NCBI GenBank assembly: GCA_019234295.1
Contig: JAFALK010000046.1
Location: 85,172 to 149,171, forward strand
Origin: Roseateles sp.
GTDB lineage: Bacteria; Pseudomonadota; Gammaproteobacteria; Burkholderiales; Burkholderiaceae_C
Reading direction: 5' to 3'
DNA: 64,000 nt
The notes beneath the pieces are model-generated. The model did not search any database and was not told the DNA's origin. It saw only the letters and a list, made by a program, of their open reading frames with translations. Below, one piece after another: positions 9,301-19,012 of this stretch (its first letter is position 1; every line of letters begins with the position of its first letter). Made by a program: the position numbers and the translations under genes.

Positions 9301-9610
9301 CGAGGGCGGCGAGTTCTACCGTCCGATGGCTGTGGCCATCATCGGCGGCACGATCACCTCGACCTTCCTCACGCTGCTGATGGTGCCCAGCTTCTACGAC
9401 AGCATCGAGATCGCGCGCGACCGCATGTTCGCCAAATTCAATCGGCGTGCCGAGCGCTGGACGGCGCTCCCGGCCTTCTTCGTGACCTTCGTCGAGGCTA
9501 TTCTGACGCTGGTGCTCGTGCGCTTCGGGTTCCGCTCGATCCTGCGTGGCTGGCACTGGCTGCGCCGCGGCAACGAAGTGCCCGTCACCAAGACTGCCGG
9601 CGCCGACTGA
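6386..9610 (+). CDS. RND multidrug efflux pump, HAE1-like permease
   Basis: 1074-residue proton-driven inner-membrane pump, intact and of normal length. It shows the duplicated RND plan: TM1 at about residues 12-32, a large periplasmic loop, TM2-6 with the signature [19 protein letters not shown] (proton-relay Asp pair), then TM7, the second periplasmic loop and TM8-12 with GLVAKNAILLLDAARAEE. It is translationally coupled to the adaptor (4-base gap) and ends one base from the stop of the convergent FAD-oxidase gene; an intrinsic terminator lies inside that gene. It is homologous in plan to the broken pump at 21.4-24.7 kb. Confidence 0.95.
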   Translation: MLISDFAIKKPLATVVFIISIMALGLLALSKLKVNQNPDVQIPILVVIVPYPGASPETAEREIVNRLERPLQAVSGVTEVQANAQEGQAVFVMKFDFKKNLIEATDDVRNAIAQVRYYLPQEMREPIVQRVDPSADPIMQLSLESSTLSHAEISRIAEDDLADKFRAINGVGTVEIYGSLNRELSVLLSGQKLREFNVSVTEVVSALRNQNMSAPVGKVRGEFEDQSIRLIGRVPTPAEFNAIVVRKSATGELVRLGQVAQIEDGFAERAHLSVRNTRPNVGINITRSREASTVSVAKAVRKIIEDTRKTLPQGTTLDIIDDGGEHAQDSLNNVVDALALGAGLTIFVVYVFLNSWRSTLITATSLPTSVIAAFIAVWLCGFTLNFMSLLGLSLAIGVLIDDAIVVRENIVRHMERGADRRTAAFKGTAEIGLAVAATTFSIVAVFVPVAFIPGISGEWFRPFALTVVASVLVSLLISFTLDPMLSAFWGDPPGHHLAPKKGISLWLQKFNHWFDHQADRYGDVIAWALHHRRIMGAIAALSFVGAIALQYQFGGTEFVPKSDFGFIAVDVRTPPSASLEYARKKFAAVEAIARQVPEVKSTDSGINSVGGKIWIGLGKSTERKRNAQEIAADLRERLRVLTGAEYVVLDDLNNGAQKPVQINFYGTDTRTLMSMTEDYMQRLRKVPGAVDVGLSRQDTQDEIQIELHRGLANAMGISVGDAANALRVAFAGLQVGDWIDPTGKTRDVSVRLQASDRVDAANIERLPITVAGTGQMVPLGQIATITMGKGPAGIQHLDGKRTVGVSANVQGRAAGEVSADAMKLAQAMSFPPGYGIKLGGASKDQEEVFGSLGIGLISGIGLMYLVLVIQFNSFTAPLAVMLSQPLSLIGVVLALLITKGTLNLMSLIGIVMLAGLVAKNAILLLDAARAEERAGVPREEALMHAGRKRFRPILMTTFALIAGMLPVAIGMGEGGEFYRPMAVAIIGGTITSTFLTLLMVPSFYDSIEIARDRMFAKFNRRAERWTALPAFFVTFVEAILTLVLVRFGFRSILRGWHWLRRGNEVPVTKTAGAD

Positions 9611-9611
9611 C

Positions 9612-11005
<1,394 letters not shown>

Positions 11006-11009
<4 letters not shown>

Positions 11010-11401
11010 GCCTTCCCAGCCGCCAGCCGTTGCCGCACGTGCAGCGTACACGCCGTGAAGACCAGCAGGCACAGCGCAACCTCGATCGCCGCGAGCCAGG
11101 ATCCCGGCGGCTTCTCGCTGGTGGCGCGCACGGCGCCCTCCAGGAAGTAGAGCCAGACCATCAGCGAGAGCCAGCGGAAGGTGTAGAGCCGCCAGCGCCA
11201 CAGGCCGGACATTGGTGCCAGCAAGGGCAGGGCCTTGATCGCCAGCGTGCCGCTGCCCGTCGGCGCCAGCCACAGCTCCCAGGCCAGGCACAGCACGAAC
11301 AGGCCGATCAGCCCGGCCAGCGCGAGGCGGCGGGAGAGGGTCTCGGCGGGGCTCGGTTCGGTGCGTGGCGAGGGCGTTGTTTCAGGGGCGGGCAGGGTCA
11401 T
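11006..11401 (-). CDS. DUF2069 family inner-membrane protein
   Basis: 131-residue protein with an N-terminal polar tail and four hydrophobic segments, matching DUF2069 (small membrane proteins of unknown role) with the region LPLLAPMSGLWRWRLYTFRWLSLMVWLYFLEG, typical for the family. The stop overlaps the FAD-oxidase ATG by 4 bases, so the two are probably one transcript. ATG 11401 is only 6 bases from the divergent yihY start at 11408, so its promoter would have to lie inside yihY, or a longer start (frame open to 11461) is used. Confidence 0.8.
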
Positions 11402-11407
11402 GCTGGC

Positions 11408-12595
11408 ATGATACCGGCCATGATTTCCGACTCTCTCGACACGCTGCGAGGCGTCGTGCACACGCTGCGCGAACGCTTTCGTGAAGGGCGGCTGGGCCAG
11501 ACGGCCGGCAGCCTGACCTTCACGACCCTGATCTCCCTGGTGCCCCTGATCACTGTCGGCCTGGCCCTGTTCTCGGCCTTCCCGATGTTCAAGTCTTTTC
11601 AGGCGGCTTTGGAACAGTACTTTCTCAAGAGCCTGGTGCCCGACACCATCGCCAAGCCCGTATTGGCTTCACTCACGCTCTTCGCCTCCAAGGCCAGCCG
11701 GCTCGGGACGCTGGGACTCGTGCTGCTTGGCGTGTCGGCGCTTGCCATGGTGTTCACCATCGATCGCACGCTCAACACCATCTGGCAGGTGCAGCGCCCA
11801 CGACCGCTCGCGCAACGCGTGCTCGTCTACTGGGCCGCGCTGACGCTGGGCCCGCTGGCCCTGGGCGGTAGCCTCGCCGTCACGAGCTATGCCATTTCGG
11901 CCAGCGGTGGCCTCGTGCAGCAGATGCCGGGCGGACTGGCGATGCTGCTGGAAATGATCGAGTTCGTGCTCCTGCTGTGCGGCGTGGCCGGGCTCTTCCA
12001 CTACGTGCCCAACACCCATGTGCGCTGGCGGCATGCCTTTTTCGGCGCGGGCTTCGTGGCCGTGGTGTTTACGGGAGCGAAGAGCGGGCTGGCCTGGTAC
12101 GTCAAGAGTGTGCCGACCTATTCAACGCTCTACGGTGCCTTCGCCACCGTACCCATCTTCTTGATCTGGCTGTATCTGGGCTGGATCATCATGCTCGTCG
12201 GCGCCGTGCTGGCGGCGAGTGCGCCAAGCCTGGTCCTGGGCCTGCATCGGCGGCGCGAGGCGCCAGGCTTGGCGCTGGCGCTGGCCGTCGAGGTGCTGCG
12301 GGCGCTGGACGACCTCAAAGGGAAGGGCGTGCACGGGCTGCCGCAACTCGAGCTGGCTCAGCATCTGCGCATTGATCCGCTGCAGCTCGAGCCTGTCCTC
12401 GACAGGCTGCTCTCTCTGGACCTGATCGGCCGGCTGGAGGAAGAGGGGGCGCAGCGTCTCGTGCTGCTGTGCGACCCCGCCAAGACGCCCGCGGCGCCGC
12501 TGCTGCGGCGCCTGCTCGCGCGCCGCTCAGGCACGCTGCAAAGGCTTTGGGATCGATCGAACTGGGAAACGCTGAAGCTCGCCGAATTGTTCTAG
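11408..12595 (+). CDS. yihY: YihY family inner-membrane protein
   Basis: 395-residue (391 from ATG 11420) polytopic membrane protein of the YihY/virulence factor BrkB family, once misnamed RNase BN. Family features: TAGSLTFTTLISLVPLITVGLALFSAFP near the N-terminus, six membrane segments and the segment YSTLYGAFATVPIFLIWLYLGWIIMLVGA. After the membrane domain a cytoplasmic winged-helix-like tail (about residues 290-390) resembles the regulatory tail seen in betaproteobacterial members. ATG 11408 has a purine-rich GCAGGG upstream at about 10 bases. Function unproven. Its TAG stop shares the CTAG palindrome with the stop of the convergent XRE gene. Confidence 0.87.
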   Translation: MIPAMISDSLDTLRGVVHTLRERFREGRLGQTAGSLTFTTLISLVPLITVGLALFSAFPMFKSFQAALEQYFLKSLVPDTIAKPVLASLTLFASKASRLGTLGLVLLGVSALAMVFTIDRTLNTIWQVQRPRPLAQRVLVYWAALTLGPLALGGSLAVTSYAISASGGLVQQMPGGLAMLLEMIEFVLLLCGVAGLFHYVPNTHVRWRHAFFGAGFVAVVFTGAKSGLAWYVKSVPTYSTLYGAFATVPIFLIWLYLGWIIMLVGAVLAASAPSLVLGLHRRREAPGLALALAVEVLRALDDLKGKGVHGLPQLELAQHLRIDPLQLEPVLDRLLSLDLIGRLEEEGAQRLVLLCDPAKTPAAPLLRRLLARRSGTLQRLWDRSNWETLKLAELF

Positions 12596-13170
12596 GCGTG
12601 CAGCACCACGAGCAGTGCCGTAGCCACCGTCTTGCCCGTATTTCGGATCGCGTGAGGGCCGTCCACCGCATAACGCGCAGTTTCACCTGACTGCAGTTGT
12701 CGGCTGGTCCCACTGGCGGTGACTTCAACATGGCCGCTGAGCACACTCAGATGCTCGCGCGAGCCAGGCTCGTGGGCGGCCGATTCGAGTGCGCCGCCGG
12801 GCTGCATGCTCAGCTCGTACCACTCGAACTGGCCGGCCAGCTCGATCGGGCCGAGGATGCGCAGGCTGCACAGGCCGTCGGGCGTGGCCAGCAAGGGCGT
12901 GGCGTGGGCGGGCACGGTCTGGATGGTCGGGGCAGCGGTCTTCTCGCCACCCAGCAGCTCGGCCATGTCCACCCGCAGGGCATTCGCGAGTCGCCAGACC
13001 ACGGCCACGGTCGGATTGGCCTGGTTGCGTTCGATCTGCGAGAGCATGGATTTGGATACGCCAGCCCGCCGAGACAACTCGTCCAGGGACAGTCCCTGCG
13101 CCTGACGGAGCGATTGCAGCGTGGCGCCCACCTGGGGCGGCGCGGAAGACTCGGGAGACGCAATGGACAT
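12592..13170 (-). CDS. XRE family regulator with C-terminal cupin domain
   Basis: 192-residue DNA-binding regulator. Residues about 18-72 form an HTH_3/Cro-CI domain (GLSLDELSRRAGVSKSMLSQIERNQANPTVAVVWRLANAL). Residues about 110-190 form a small beta-barrel cupin (PGGALESAAHEPGSREHLSVLSGHVEV...SGETARYAVDGPHAIRNTG), expected to sense a small ligand. It is divergent from kbl-tdh, and a perfect palindrome lies between, so it most likely controls threonine breakdown and itself. ATG 13170 is chosen because the HTH follows at the normal distance; the longer open frame runs through the palindrome. Ligand unknown; an amino acid is a reasonable guess. Confidence 0.9.
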   Translation of the reverse strand: MSIASPESSAPPQVGATLQSLRQAQGLSLDELSRRAGVSKSMLSQIERNQANPTVAVVWRLANALRVDMAELLGGEKTAAPTIQTVPAHATPLLATPDGLCSLRILGPIELAGQFEWYELSMQPGGALESAAHEPGSREHLSVLSGHVEVTASGTSRQLQSGETARYAVDGPHAIRNTGKTVATALLVVLHA

Positions 13171-13206
13171 GCTTGACCTGGCTGCTTGATTCCTTGATAC
13201 TGCACA

Positions 13207-13228
13207 AAAGTTCGATATATCGAACTTT
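13207..13228. promoter_or_regulatory. Perfect 22-bp palindrome, probable operator of the XRE regulator
   Basis: Arms AAAGTTCGATA and TATCGAACTTT are exact reverse complements with no spacer, and the symmetry continues outward (CAC/GTG) with a one-base bulge. It is the AT-rich core of the gap between the XRE gene and kbl. A -35-like TTGATA (13194-13199) lies upstream and a -10-like TATATC (13216-13221) falls in the palindrome centre, so bound protein would block kbl transcription. Confidence 0.85.
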
Positions 13229-13264
13229 GTGTAATTTGATGGATTGTGCACCAGGAGTAGAGCG

Positions 13265-14461
13265 ATGACCACCGCCTTTTACGAGCATCTGCAAGCCGAA
13301 CTGGCGGGCATCCGCGAAGCGGGTCTGTACAAGACCGAACGCCTGATCGCCTCGCCCCAGGGCGCCACCGTGCGCCTGGCCGACGGCCGCGAGCTGATCA
13401 ATCTGTGCGCTAACAACTACCTGGGCTTGTCCTCGCACCCCGACGTCGTGGAAGCTGCGCACGAGGCGCTGCGAACCCATGGCTACGGCCTGTCGTCGGT
13501 GCGCTTCATCTGCGGCACGCAGGACCTGCACAAGCAGCTCGAGGCGCGCATTTCCGGGTTCCTGGGCACCGAGGACACCATCCTCTACGCCGCCGCCTTC
13601 GACGCCAATGGCGGCCTCTTCGAGCCACTGCTGCAGGAGCAGGACGCCGTCATCAGTGACGAGCTCAACCACGCCTCCATCATCGACGGCATCCGCCTGT
13701 GCAAGGCCAAGCGCTTTCGCTACAAGCACAACGACATGGCGGATCTGGAGCGTTGCCTCCAGGAAGCGAGGGCTGCCGCGGCCCGCTTCACGATGGTGTT
13801 CACCGACGGTGTGTTCTCCATGGACGGCACCATCGCCCAGCTCGACAAGATCCGCGCGCTGTGCGATCAGTACGGTGCATTGCTCGGCGTGGACGAATGC
13901 CACGCCAGTGGCTTCATGGGCAAGCGCGGCCGCGGCACGCATGAGGAGCGCGGCGTGTTCGGCAAGATCGACATCATCACCGGCACGCTGGGTAAGGCCC
14001 TGGGCGGCGCCTCGGGCGGCTTCACCTCCGGCCGCAAGGAAGTGATCGAGCTGCTGCGCCAGCGCTCGCGCCCCTACCTGTTCTCCAACACCGTGGCACC
14101 GAGCATCGTCGGCGCCTCGATCAAGGTGCTGGACCTGCTGGAGGCCTCCACGGCACTGCGCGACAAGCTCGAGGTGAATACGCGCTACTTCCGCGCCGCC
14201 ATCCAGGAGGCCGGTTTCGAGATCAAGCCCGGGACCCACCCCATCGTGCCCATCATGGTGTACGACGCCGCGCTGGCCCAAAAGCTGAGCGCGCGCCTGC
14301 TGGAGCTTGGCGTCTACGCGGTCGGCTTCTTTTTTCCCGTCGTGCCCAAGGGGCAGGCCCGCATCCGCACACAGATGTCGGCCGGTCTCGATCGTCATCA
14401 CCTCGAAAAAGCCGTCGCCGCATTCAAGCAGGCCGGCACCGAACTCGGCATCCTGAAATAA
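13265..14461 (+). CDS. kbl: Glycine C-acetyltransferase (2-amino-3-ketobutyrate CoA ligase)
   Basis: 398-residue PLP enzyme of the alpha-oxoamine synthase family. It cleaves 2-amino-3-ketobutyrate with CoA to glycine and acetyl-CoA, the second step of threonine degradation. Seen: [32 protein letters not shown], the [10 protein letters not shown] metal/PLP region and the PLP lysine in [12 protein letters not shown] at residue 244, the same number as in the E. coli enzyme. AGGAG lies 9 bases before ATG 13265. The next gene encodes the enzyme that makes its substrate, 8 bases downstream. Confidence 0.97.
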   Translation: MTTAFYEHLQAELAGIREAGLYKTERLIASPQGATVRLADGRELINLCANNYLGLSSHPDVVEAAHEALRTHGYGLSSVRFICGTQDLHKQLEARISGFLGTEDTILYAAAFDANGGLFEPLLQEQDAVISDELNHASIIDGIRLCKAKRFRYKHNDMADLERCLQEARAAAARFTMVFTDGVFSMDGTIAQLDKIRALCDQYGALLGVDECHASGFMGKRGRGTHEERGVFGKIDIITGTLGKALGGASGGFTSGRKEVIELLRQRSRPYLFSNTVAPSIVGASIKVLDLLEASTALRDKLEVNTRYFRAAIQEAGFEIKPGTHPIVPIMVYDAALAQKLSARLLELGVYAVGFFFPVVPKGQARIRTQMSAGLDRHHLEKAVAAFKQAGTELGILK

Positions 14462-14469
14462 GAAGCACC

Positions 14470-15411
14470 ATGCCCAAGATCCTCATCATCGGGGCCAACG
14501 GCCAGATCGGCACGGAGCTCGCCCTCGAACTCGCCAAGCTGCACGGCGATACCAACGTCATCACCAGCGACCTCTCGCCCGAGGGCCGCGTGCCGCAGCT
14601 CGTGCACGAGATGCTCGACTGCACCGACGCCGCCGGTCTGGCCACCGTGGTCGAGCGCCATGGCGTCACCCAGATTTACCACCTGGCCGCTGCGCTCTCG
14701 GCCACTGGCGAGAAGCACCCGATGTGGGCTTGGGACCTGAACATGAAGGGCCTGCTCAACGTACTGGAGCTGGCCCGCACCAAGAAGCTCGAGCGCATCT
14801 TCTGGCCCAGCTCCATTGCCGCCTTCGGCCCCTGTACGCCGCAGTTGGATACACCGCAGACCACGGTCATGGATCCGACCACGATCTACGGAATCTCCAA
14901 GCTGGCTGGCGAGCGCTGGTGCGCCTGGTACCACGCCAAGCACGGCGTGGACGTGCGCAGCCTGCGCTATCCGGGCCTGATCAGCTGGAAGACCCCGCCT
15001 GGCGGCGGCACGACCGACTACGCCGTGGAGATCTTCCACGCCGCGCTGAAGGAGGGCCGCTACACCTGCTTCCTCGAGGAGAGCCAGGCCCTGCCGATGA
15101 TGTACATGCCCGACGCGCTGCGCGCCACCCTCGAGCTGATGCAAGCCCCGGCCGACAGCATCAGGCAGCGCGGCAGCTACAACCTCGGCGGCGTGAGCTT
15201 CACGCCGGCCGGCATCGCGGCGGCCATCGCCAAGCACATTCCCGGCTTCACGATGGACTGCAAGCCCGACTTCCGCCAGGCCATCGCCGCCAGCTGGCCC
15301 CAGCGCATCGACGATCGCGAGGCGAGCCGCGACTGGGGCTGGAAGCTCCAATACGACCTCGATGCCATGGTGGCGGACATGCTGTCCAACCTGCGCGCCG
15401 TGGTGCGCTAA
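14470..15411 (+). CDS. L-threonine 3-dehydrogenase, extended-SDR (epimerase-like) type
   Basis: 313-residue NAD-dependent enzyme of the extended short-chain dehydrogenase family. Rossmann motif GANGQIG (residues 8-14) and catalytic Tyr140-x3-Lys144 in YGISK are present. SDR-type threonine dehydrogenases are known from Cupriavidus necator and Flavobacterium and replace the zinc MDR-type Tdh of E. coli. The tight linkage to kbl (8-base gap) identifies the role: oxidation of L-threonine to 2-amino-3-ketobutyrate. On sequence alone it would be called a NAD-dependent epimerase/dehydratase. A GC hairpin follows the stop. Confidence 0.92.
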   Translation: MPKILIIGANGQIGTELALELAKLHGDTNVITSDLSPEGRVPQLVHEMLDCTDAAGLATVVERHGVTQIYHLAAALSATGEKHPMWAWDLNMKGLLNVLELARTKKLERIFWPSSIAAFGPCTPQLDTPQTTVMDPTTIYGISKLAGERWCAWYHAKHGVDVRSLRYPGLISWKTPPGGGTTDYAVEIFHAALKEGRYTCFLEESQALPMMYMPDALRATLELMQAPADSIRQRGSYNLGGVSFTPAGIAAAIAKHIPGFTMDCKPDFRQAIAASWPQRIDDREASRDWGWKLQYDLDAMVADMLSNLRAVVR

Positions 15412-15440
15412 TTCACAAAGCCTTTCAGATCCGGCGGTGC

Positions 15441-15458
15441 GCCCGGTTCGTTCCGGGC
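15441..15458. terminator. Weak hairpin after the kbl-tdh operon
   Basis: GCCCGG (15441-15446) pairs with CCGGGC (15453-15458) around loop TTCGTT, 30 bases after the tdh stop and before mipA. There is no T tract, so it is at best a weak terminator or RNA-stability element. Confidence 0.3.
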
Positions 15459-15471
15459 TAGGCTCAGGAGC

Positions 15472-16272
15472 ATGAACACGCTGCGCCCGCTGTTGTTGCT
15501 GATCGCTGTCCTGCTGGGCAGTCCTGCAGCGCGGGCGGACGAAGACGACTTCAACTACGCACTGGGCCTGCAATTGGCGAACCGGCCCCAGTATCCGGGC
15601 TCCAGCGTTCGCGAGACCCGCGTTTCACCGGTCTGGGCCCTGCACTGGCGACGTCTGCGGATCTCGACAGGCGGCGGCAGCATGCTGATGGGATTCGGGA
15701 GCACCGTCTACGGCCCGGGCGCCAGTGCCGATCTGCTCACCAGCGGCCGCTTGCGCGTGGGTATCTCGCTGCGTTTCGACAACGGCCGCAAGAGCAGCGA
15801 CTCTGAGTCCACGCGCAACCTGCCCGACGTGCGGCGCACGCTGCGCGGGCGGCTGTTCGCGAGCTACGCGCTCGACGAAGACCTGCAATGGTCGGCCTCA
15901 CTCTCGCAGGATCTGCTGGGCCGGGGCGGGGGTCTGATCCTGGGCTCCGAGCTCAGCAAGAGACTCTATCGTGACGAGCGCAGCGAGTGGTCAGCGGGCG
16001 TGGGCGTGACGGCCAGTGACGCCACCCAGATGCGCAGTTATTTCGGCGTACGGCCCGAGGACGTGCAGGCCAGCGGACTGCCGGCCTATGCGCCGGGAGC
16101 GGGTTTCCGGGACGTCTGGGCCGGCGTCAGCTACACCCGGCTGATCGACCACCACTGGATCATGCAGGCCACGGCCAACGGTTCGCGACTGCTGGGCCCA
16201 GCAGCCGACAGCCCCCTGACGGTGCGCCCGGCCGCGGCGTCCTTCACGATCAGCCTGGCCTACCGGCGCTAG
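15472..16272 (+). CDS. MipA/OmpV family outer-membrane protein
   Basis: 266-residue protein with a signal peptide (cleavage likely after ARA near residue 22) and alternating beta-strand pattern typical of a barrel: repeated YPGS..., VSPVWALHWRRLRISTGGG, LRVGISLRFDNGRKSSDS, WSAGVGVTASDATQMRSYFGV and a terminal aromatic-rich strand ending SLAYRR. MipA/OmpV proteins are outer-membrane barrels, one of which scaffolds murein enzymes in E. coli. The role here is unknown. CAGGAG precedes the ATG. Its stop shares the CTAG palindrome with the convergent DUF962 gene. Confidence 0.85.
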   Translation: MNTLRPLLLLIAVLLGSPAARADEDDFNYALGLQLANRPQYPGSSVRETRVSPVWALHWRRLRISTGGGSMLMGFGSTVYGPGASADLLTSGRLRVGISLRFDNGRKSSDSESTRNLPDVRRTLRGRLFASYALDEDLQWSASLSQDLLGRGGGLILGSELSKRLYRDERSEWSAGVGVTASDATQMRSYFGVRPEDVQASGLPAYAPGAGFRDVWAGVSYTRLIDHHWIMQATANGSRLLGPAADSPLTVRPAAASFTISLAYRR

Positions 16273-16592
16273 AACGCAATCTTGCCCGTCCAGATCTGCC
16301 AGTACATGACCCAGTCGCCCATGAAGCTGTAGAGCGGGCGCGAGAACGAGGCGGGCTTGTTCTTCTCGAAGCCGAAATGCCCGATCCACGCGCAACCATA
16401 GCCGCAAAGCAGGCCCAGCAGGATGAAGCCGGGCGCGCCGCTGTAGATCGCCCAGCCCAGGCACAGCAGGCCTAGAGAGGAGCCGGCAAAATGCAGGCGC
16501 CGGCAGGTCCGGTTGCGGTGTTCGCCGAGGTAGTAGGGGTAGAACTCGGCAAAACTCTTCATCTGCTTGACGTCCTCGACGGTGGTGCTCAT
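16269..16592 (-). CDS. DUF962 / Mpo1-like membrane protein
   Basis: 107-residue protein with the DUF962 pattern: SFAEFYPYYLGEHRNRTCRRLHFAGSSLG, then GYGCAWIGHFGFEKNKPASFSRPLYSFMGDWVMY. The yeast homologue Mpo1 is an iron-dependent dioxygenase acting on 2-hydroxy fatty acids, and the conserved His residues (HRN, LHF, GHF) are present; whether this protein has that activity is inference. Three hydrophobic segments place it in the inner membrane. Its ATG overlaps the stop of the upstream hydrolase (ATGA), so the two are co-transcribed. The much longer open frame upstream is antisense noise. Confidence 0.85.
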   Translation of the reverse strand: MSTTVEDVKQMKSFAEFYPYYLGEHRNRTCRRLHFAGSSLGLLCLGWAIYSGAPGFILLGLLCGYGCAWIGHFGFEKNKPASFSRPLYSFMGDWVMYWQIWTGKIAF

Positions 16593-17281
16593 GGCCGGGT
16601 CTCCTTCAGAATCTGCGCCACTGTAGCCGTGGCCTCGCTCATCAATGCGTGGCCGGCCTTCAAAACATGCACGCGGGCCTTCAGCGCCTCGGCCAGCGTC
16701 TCGGCCTTGCGGGGTGGTGTCATGCGGTCGATCTCGCCGAGGATCAGCTGTACGGGGCAGCGCACGCGGGCCGCGGCTTCCAGCGCGTCGGCGTAGCCAT
16801 TGCACAGACCGAGGTCCAGGGCGAGCAGGCCCGGATCGCGGGCGTGCTCGCGCTGCATCAGCTGCAGCAGTTGCTGCCCCAGGTCGGGCAGGGAGCGCGA
16901 GTAGTCGTCGATCAGGGCGAGAGCCTGTGCCGGGTTCTGCGCAGCCATTTCCAGCAAGGCAGGCGACACCCGCATGGGAAACGCCGTGCCGACCATCACC
17001 AGGCCCATCGCCCGCTCCGGCTGCCGCGCCGCAGCTTCCAGAGCGATCAACGAGCCCATGCTGTGGCCGACCAGCACCGCCGTGGTGATCGAGCGACGAT
17101 CGAGCTCGGTCCAGACCCAGTCCGCGAGCGCGGCAATGGAGCCCAGCGGCGGCTCGTGGTTGGCGCCATGGCCGGGCAGGTCCAGCGCAAGGGCCGATGG
17201 CAGCTGTGCAAGCACGGGCCGCCAGACGCTGGCGTTGTTGAGTGCACCGTGCAGCAGCACGGTCGGGGCAGTGGTGTTCAT
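16589..17281 (-). CDS. Alpha/beta-fold hydrolase
   Basis: 230-residue alpha/beta hydrolase. LLHGALNNASVWRPVLAQL is the oxyanion/HG motif, GHSMG carries nucleophile Ser74, LGEIDRMTPP the acid and AGHALMSE the catalytic His. The substrate is unknown; an ester or amide is likely. ATG 17281 is preferred. It is followed by DUF962 with a 4-base overlap and diverges from the CBS gene, 70 bases apart. Pairing with a possible lipid-modifying Mpo1-like protein suggests lipid turnover, but that is only a hint from position. Confidence 0.87.
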   Translation of the reverse strand: MNTTAPTVLLHGALNNASVWRPVLAQLPSALALDLPGHGANHEPPLGSIAALADWVWTELDRRSITTAVLVGHSMGSLIALEAAARQPERAMGLVMVGTAFPMRVSPALLEMAAQNPAQALALIDDYSRSLPDLGQQLLQLMQREHARDPGLLALDLGLCNGYADALEAAARVRCPVQLILGEIDRMTPPRKAETLAEALKARVHVLKAGHALMSEATATVAQILKETRP

Positions 17282-17351
17282 GGTGATTACTGCTGTCTCC
17301 TTCTCGGGATTGTGTGCTATGTTTTGAGCCAGTAAATTCCAGGAGACACCC

Positions 17352-17825
17352 ATGAAGGTCATCGACATTCTGCGCGTCAAGGACGGCAAGGGCGGCACGC
17401 TGTTCACGGCCTCGCCCGACGAGCCCCTGAGCAGTGCCATCACCGTCATGAGCGAGCGCGACATCGGCTCGCTGGTCGTGATGGAGCATGGCGAACTCGT
17501 GGGCATGCTGACCTTTCGCGAAGTGATCCAGGCCGTGGTCAAGAATGGCGGCAGCGTGGGGACGACGCTCGTGCGATCGGTGATGGAAGACCACCCGCTG
17601 ACCGTCACGCCCGAGACCCAGATCGATGAAGTGCGCCGCATGATGCTGGGCCGCCATGCGCGCTACATGCCCGTACTCAACGGCCGCACGCTGATGGGCG
17701 TGATCTCCTTCTACGACGTGGCCAAGGCCGTGGTCGATGGCCAGGATTTCGAGAACCGCATGCTCAAGGCCTACATCCGCGACTGGCCGGTCGAAGAGAA
17801 CCCGGAGCCTGAAGCCAAGCTTTGA
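17352..17825 (+). CDS. CBS-domain protein
   Basis: 157-residue cytoplasmic protein made of two CBS domains (about residues 10-65 and 75-135), which commonly bind adenosine nucleotides or SAM. Characteristic pieces are SAITVMSERDIGSLVVMEHGELVGMLTFREV and VRRMMLGRHARYMPVLNGRTLMGVISFYDVAKAVV. There is no attached enzyme domain, so it may act as a stand-alone energy sensor. AGGAGA precedes the ATG. It is monocistronic: a strong terminator follows before aroC. Confidence 0.93.
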   Translation: MKVIDILRVKDGKGGTLFTASPDEPLSSAITVMSERDIGSLVVMEHGELVGMLTFREVIQAVVKNGGSVGTTLVRSVMEDHPLTVTPETQIDEVRRMMLGRHARYMPVLNGRTLMGVISFYDVAKAVVDGQDFENRMLKAYIRDWPVEENPEPEAKL

Positions 17826-17845
17826 TTGCCCGATGACGAAGCGAG

Positions 17846-17873
17846 AACGGCCCCGAGGGGCCGTTTTCTCTTC
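17846..17873 (+). terminator. Intrinsic terminator after the CBS gene
   Basis: Stem AACGGCCCC (17846-17854) with GGGGCCGTT (17857-17865); the innermost pair must open to give a CGAG loop. A T-rich run follows (TTCTCTT). It lies 20 bases after the CBS stop and 40 bases before aroC, so it separates the two units. Confidence 0.85.
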
Positions 17874-17914
17874 TGCCCTCCTAGAATCACTGCCTCAACT
17901 CGCCCCTCACTCTC

Positions 17915-19012
17915 ATGTCCGGCAGCACCTTCGGCCACCTGTTCACCGTTACCAACTTCGGCGAGAGCCACGGTCCGGCCATCGGATGCGTGATCGACGG
18001 CTGCCCGCCGGGCATGGAGCTGTCCGAGGCCGACATCCAGCCAGAGCTCGACCGCCGCCGCCCCGGCACCTCGCGCCACGTGACCCAGCGCAACGAACCC
18101 GATGCCGTCGAGATCCTCTCAGGCGTTTACGAGGGCAGGACCACCGGCGCGCCCATCTGCTTGCTGATCCGAAACACCGACCAGCGCAGCAAGGACTACG
18201 GCAACATCCTTGACACCTTCCGCCCCGGCCACGCCGACTACACCTACTGGCGCAAGTACGGCCTGCGCGATCCGCGCGGCGGAGGCCGTTCCTCGGCGCG
18301 CCTGACCGCACCCATGGTCGGCGCCGGCGCGGTGGCCCGCAAATGGCTGAAGGAGCAGTACGGCACGAGTTTTCGCGGCTGCATGGTCCAGCTCGGGGAT
18401 ACCAGGATCGCGCACGAGGGCTGGGAGCACGTGGGCAACAACCCCTTCTTCGCGGCCAACGTGAGCCAAATCGAAGCGCTGGAAGCGCAGATGGATGCGC
18501 TGCGCAAGGCCGGCGACTCGGTTGGCGCGCGCATCCGGGTGGAAGCGCAGAACGTACCCGTGGGCCTGGGTGACCCGCTGTTCGACAAGCTCGATGCCGA
18601 CATCGCCTACGCGCTCATGGGTATCAACGCCGTCAAGGGCGTGGAGATCGGCGCTGGCTTCGGCGCGGTGGCCCAGCGGGGCAGCGAGCATGGCGACGAA
18701 CTCACACCGCAAGGCTTCGCCTCCAACAATGCCGGCGGCGTGCTCGGCGGCGTCTCGACCGGGCAGGACCTGGTGGCAGAAATCGCCATCAAGCCGACGA
18801 GCTCAATCCGCCTGCCCAAAAACTCGATCAACCGTGCGGGTGAGCCCACCGTGGTGGAGACCTTCGGCCGCCACGATCCCTGCGTGGGCATCCGTGCCAC
18901 GCCCATTGCCGAGGCCATGCTGGCCCTTGTGCTGATGGACCACGCCCTTCGCCATCGCGCGCAATGCGGTGACGTGCGCCACGAACTGCCGCCCATCCCG
19001 GGGCAGCGTTGA
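17915..19012 (+). CDS. aroC: Chorismate synthase
   Basis: 365-residue enzyme that converts 5-enolpyruvylshikimate 3-phosphate to chorismate, last step of the shikimate pathway, with reduced FMN. Signatures present: [22 protein letters not shown] near the N-terminus, [27 protein letters not shown] and [21 protein letters not shown]. Length matches the bacterial family. The stop TGA overlaps a TTG that may start the MFS gene, hinting at co-translation, though the two functions are not obviously linked. Confidence 0.98.
   Translation: MSGSTFGHLFTVTNFGESHGPAIGCVIDGCPPGMELSEADIQPELDRRRPGTSRHVTQRNEPDAVEILSGVYEGRTTGAPICLLIRNTDQRSKDYGNILDTFRPGHADYTYWRKYGLRDPRGGGRSSARLTAPMVGAGAVARKWLKEQYGTSFRGCMVQLGDTRIAHEGWEHVGNNPFFAANVSQIEALEAQMDALRKAGDSVGARIRVEAQNVPVGLGDPLFDKLDADIAYALMGINAVKGVEIGAGFGAVAQRGSEHGDELTPQGFASNNAGGVLGGVSTGQDLVAEIAIKPTSSIRLPKNSINRAGEPTVVETFGRHDPCVGIRATPIAEAMLALVLMDHALRHRAQCGDVRHELPPIPGQR

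Noticed and set aside
6395..9556. 1053-codon open frame antisense to the first RND pump
   Set aside because: It mirrors the pump gene codon for codon, is full of His/Gln/Asp/Gly low-complexity sequence and has no family features; it arises from high GC3 on the other strand.
16593..17657. Upstream extension of the DUF962 frame to 462 codons
   Set aside because: The extension is antisense or out of frame to the hydrolase; the conserved family start is at 16592.
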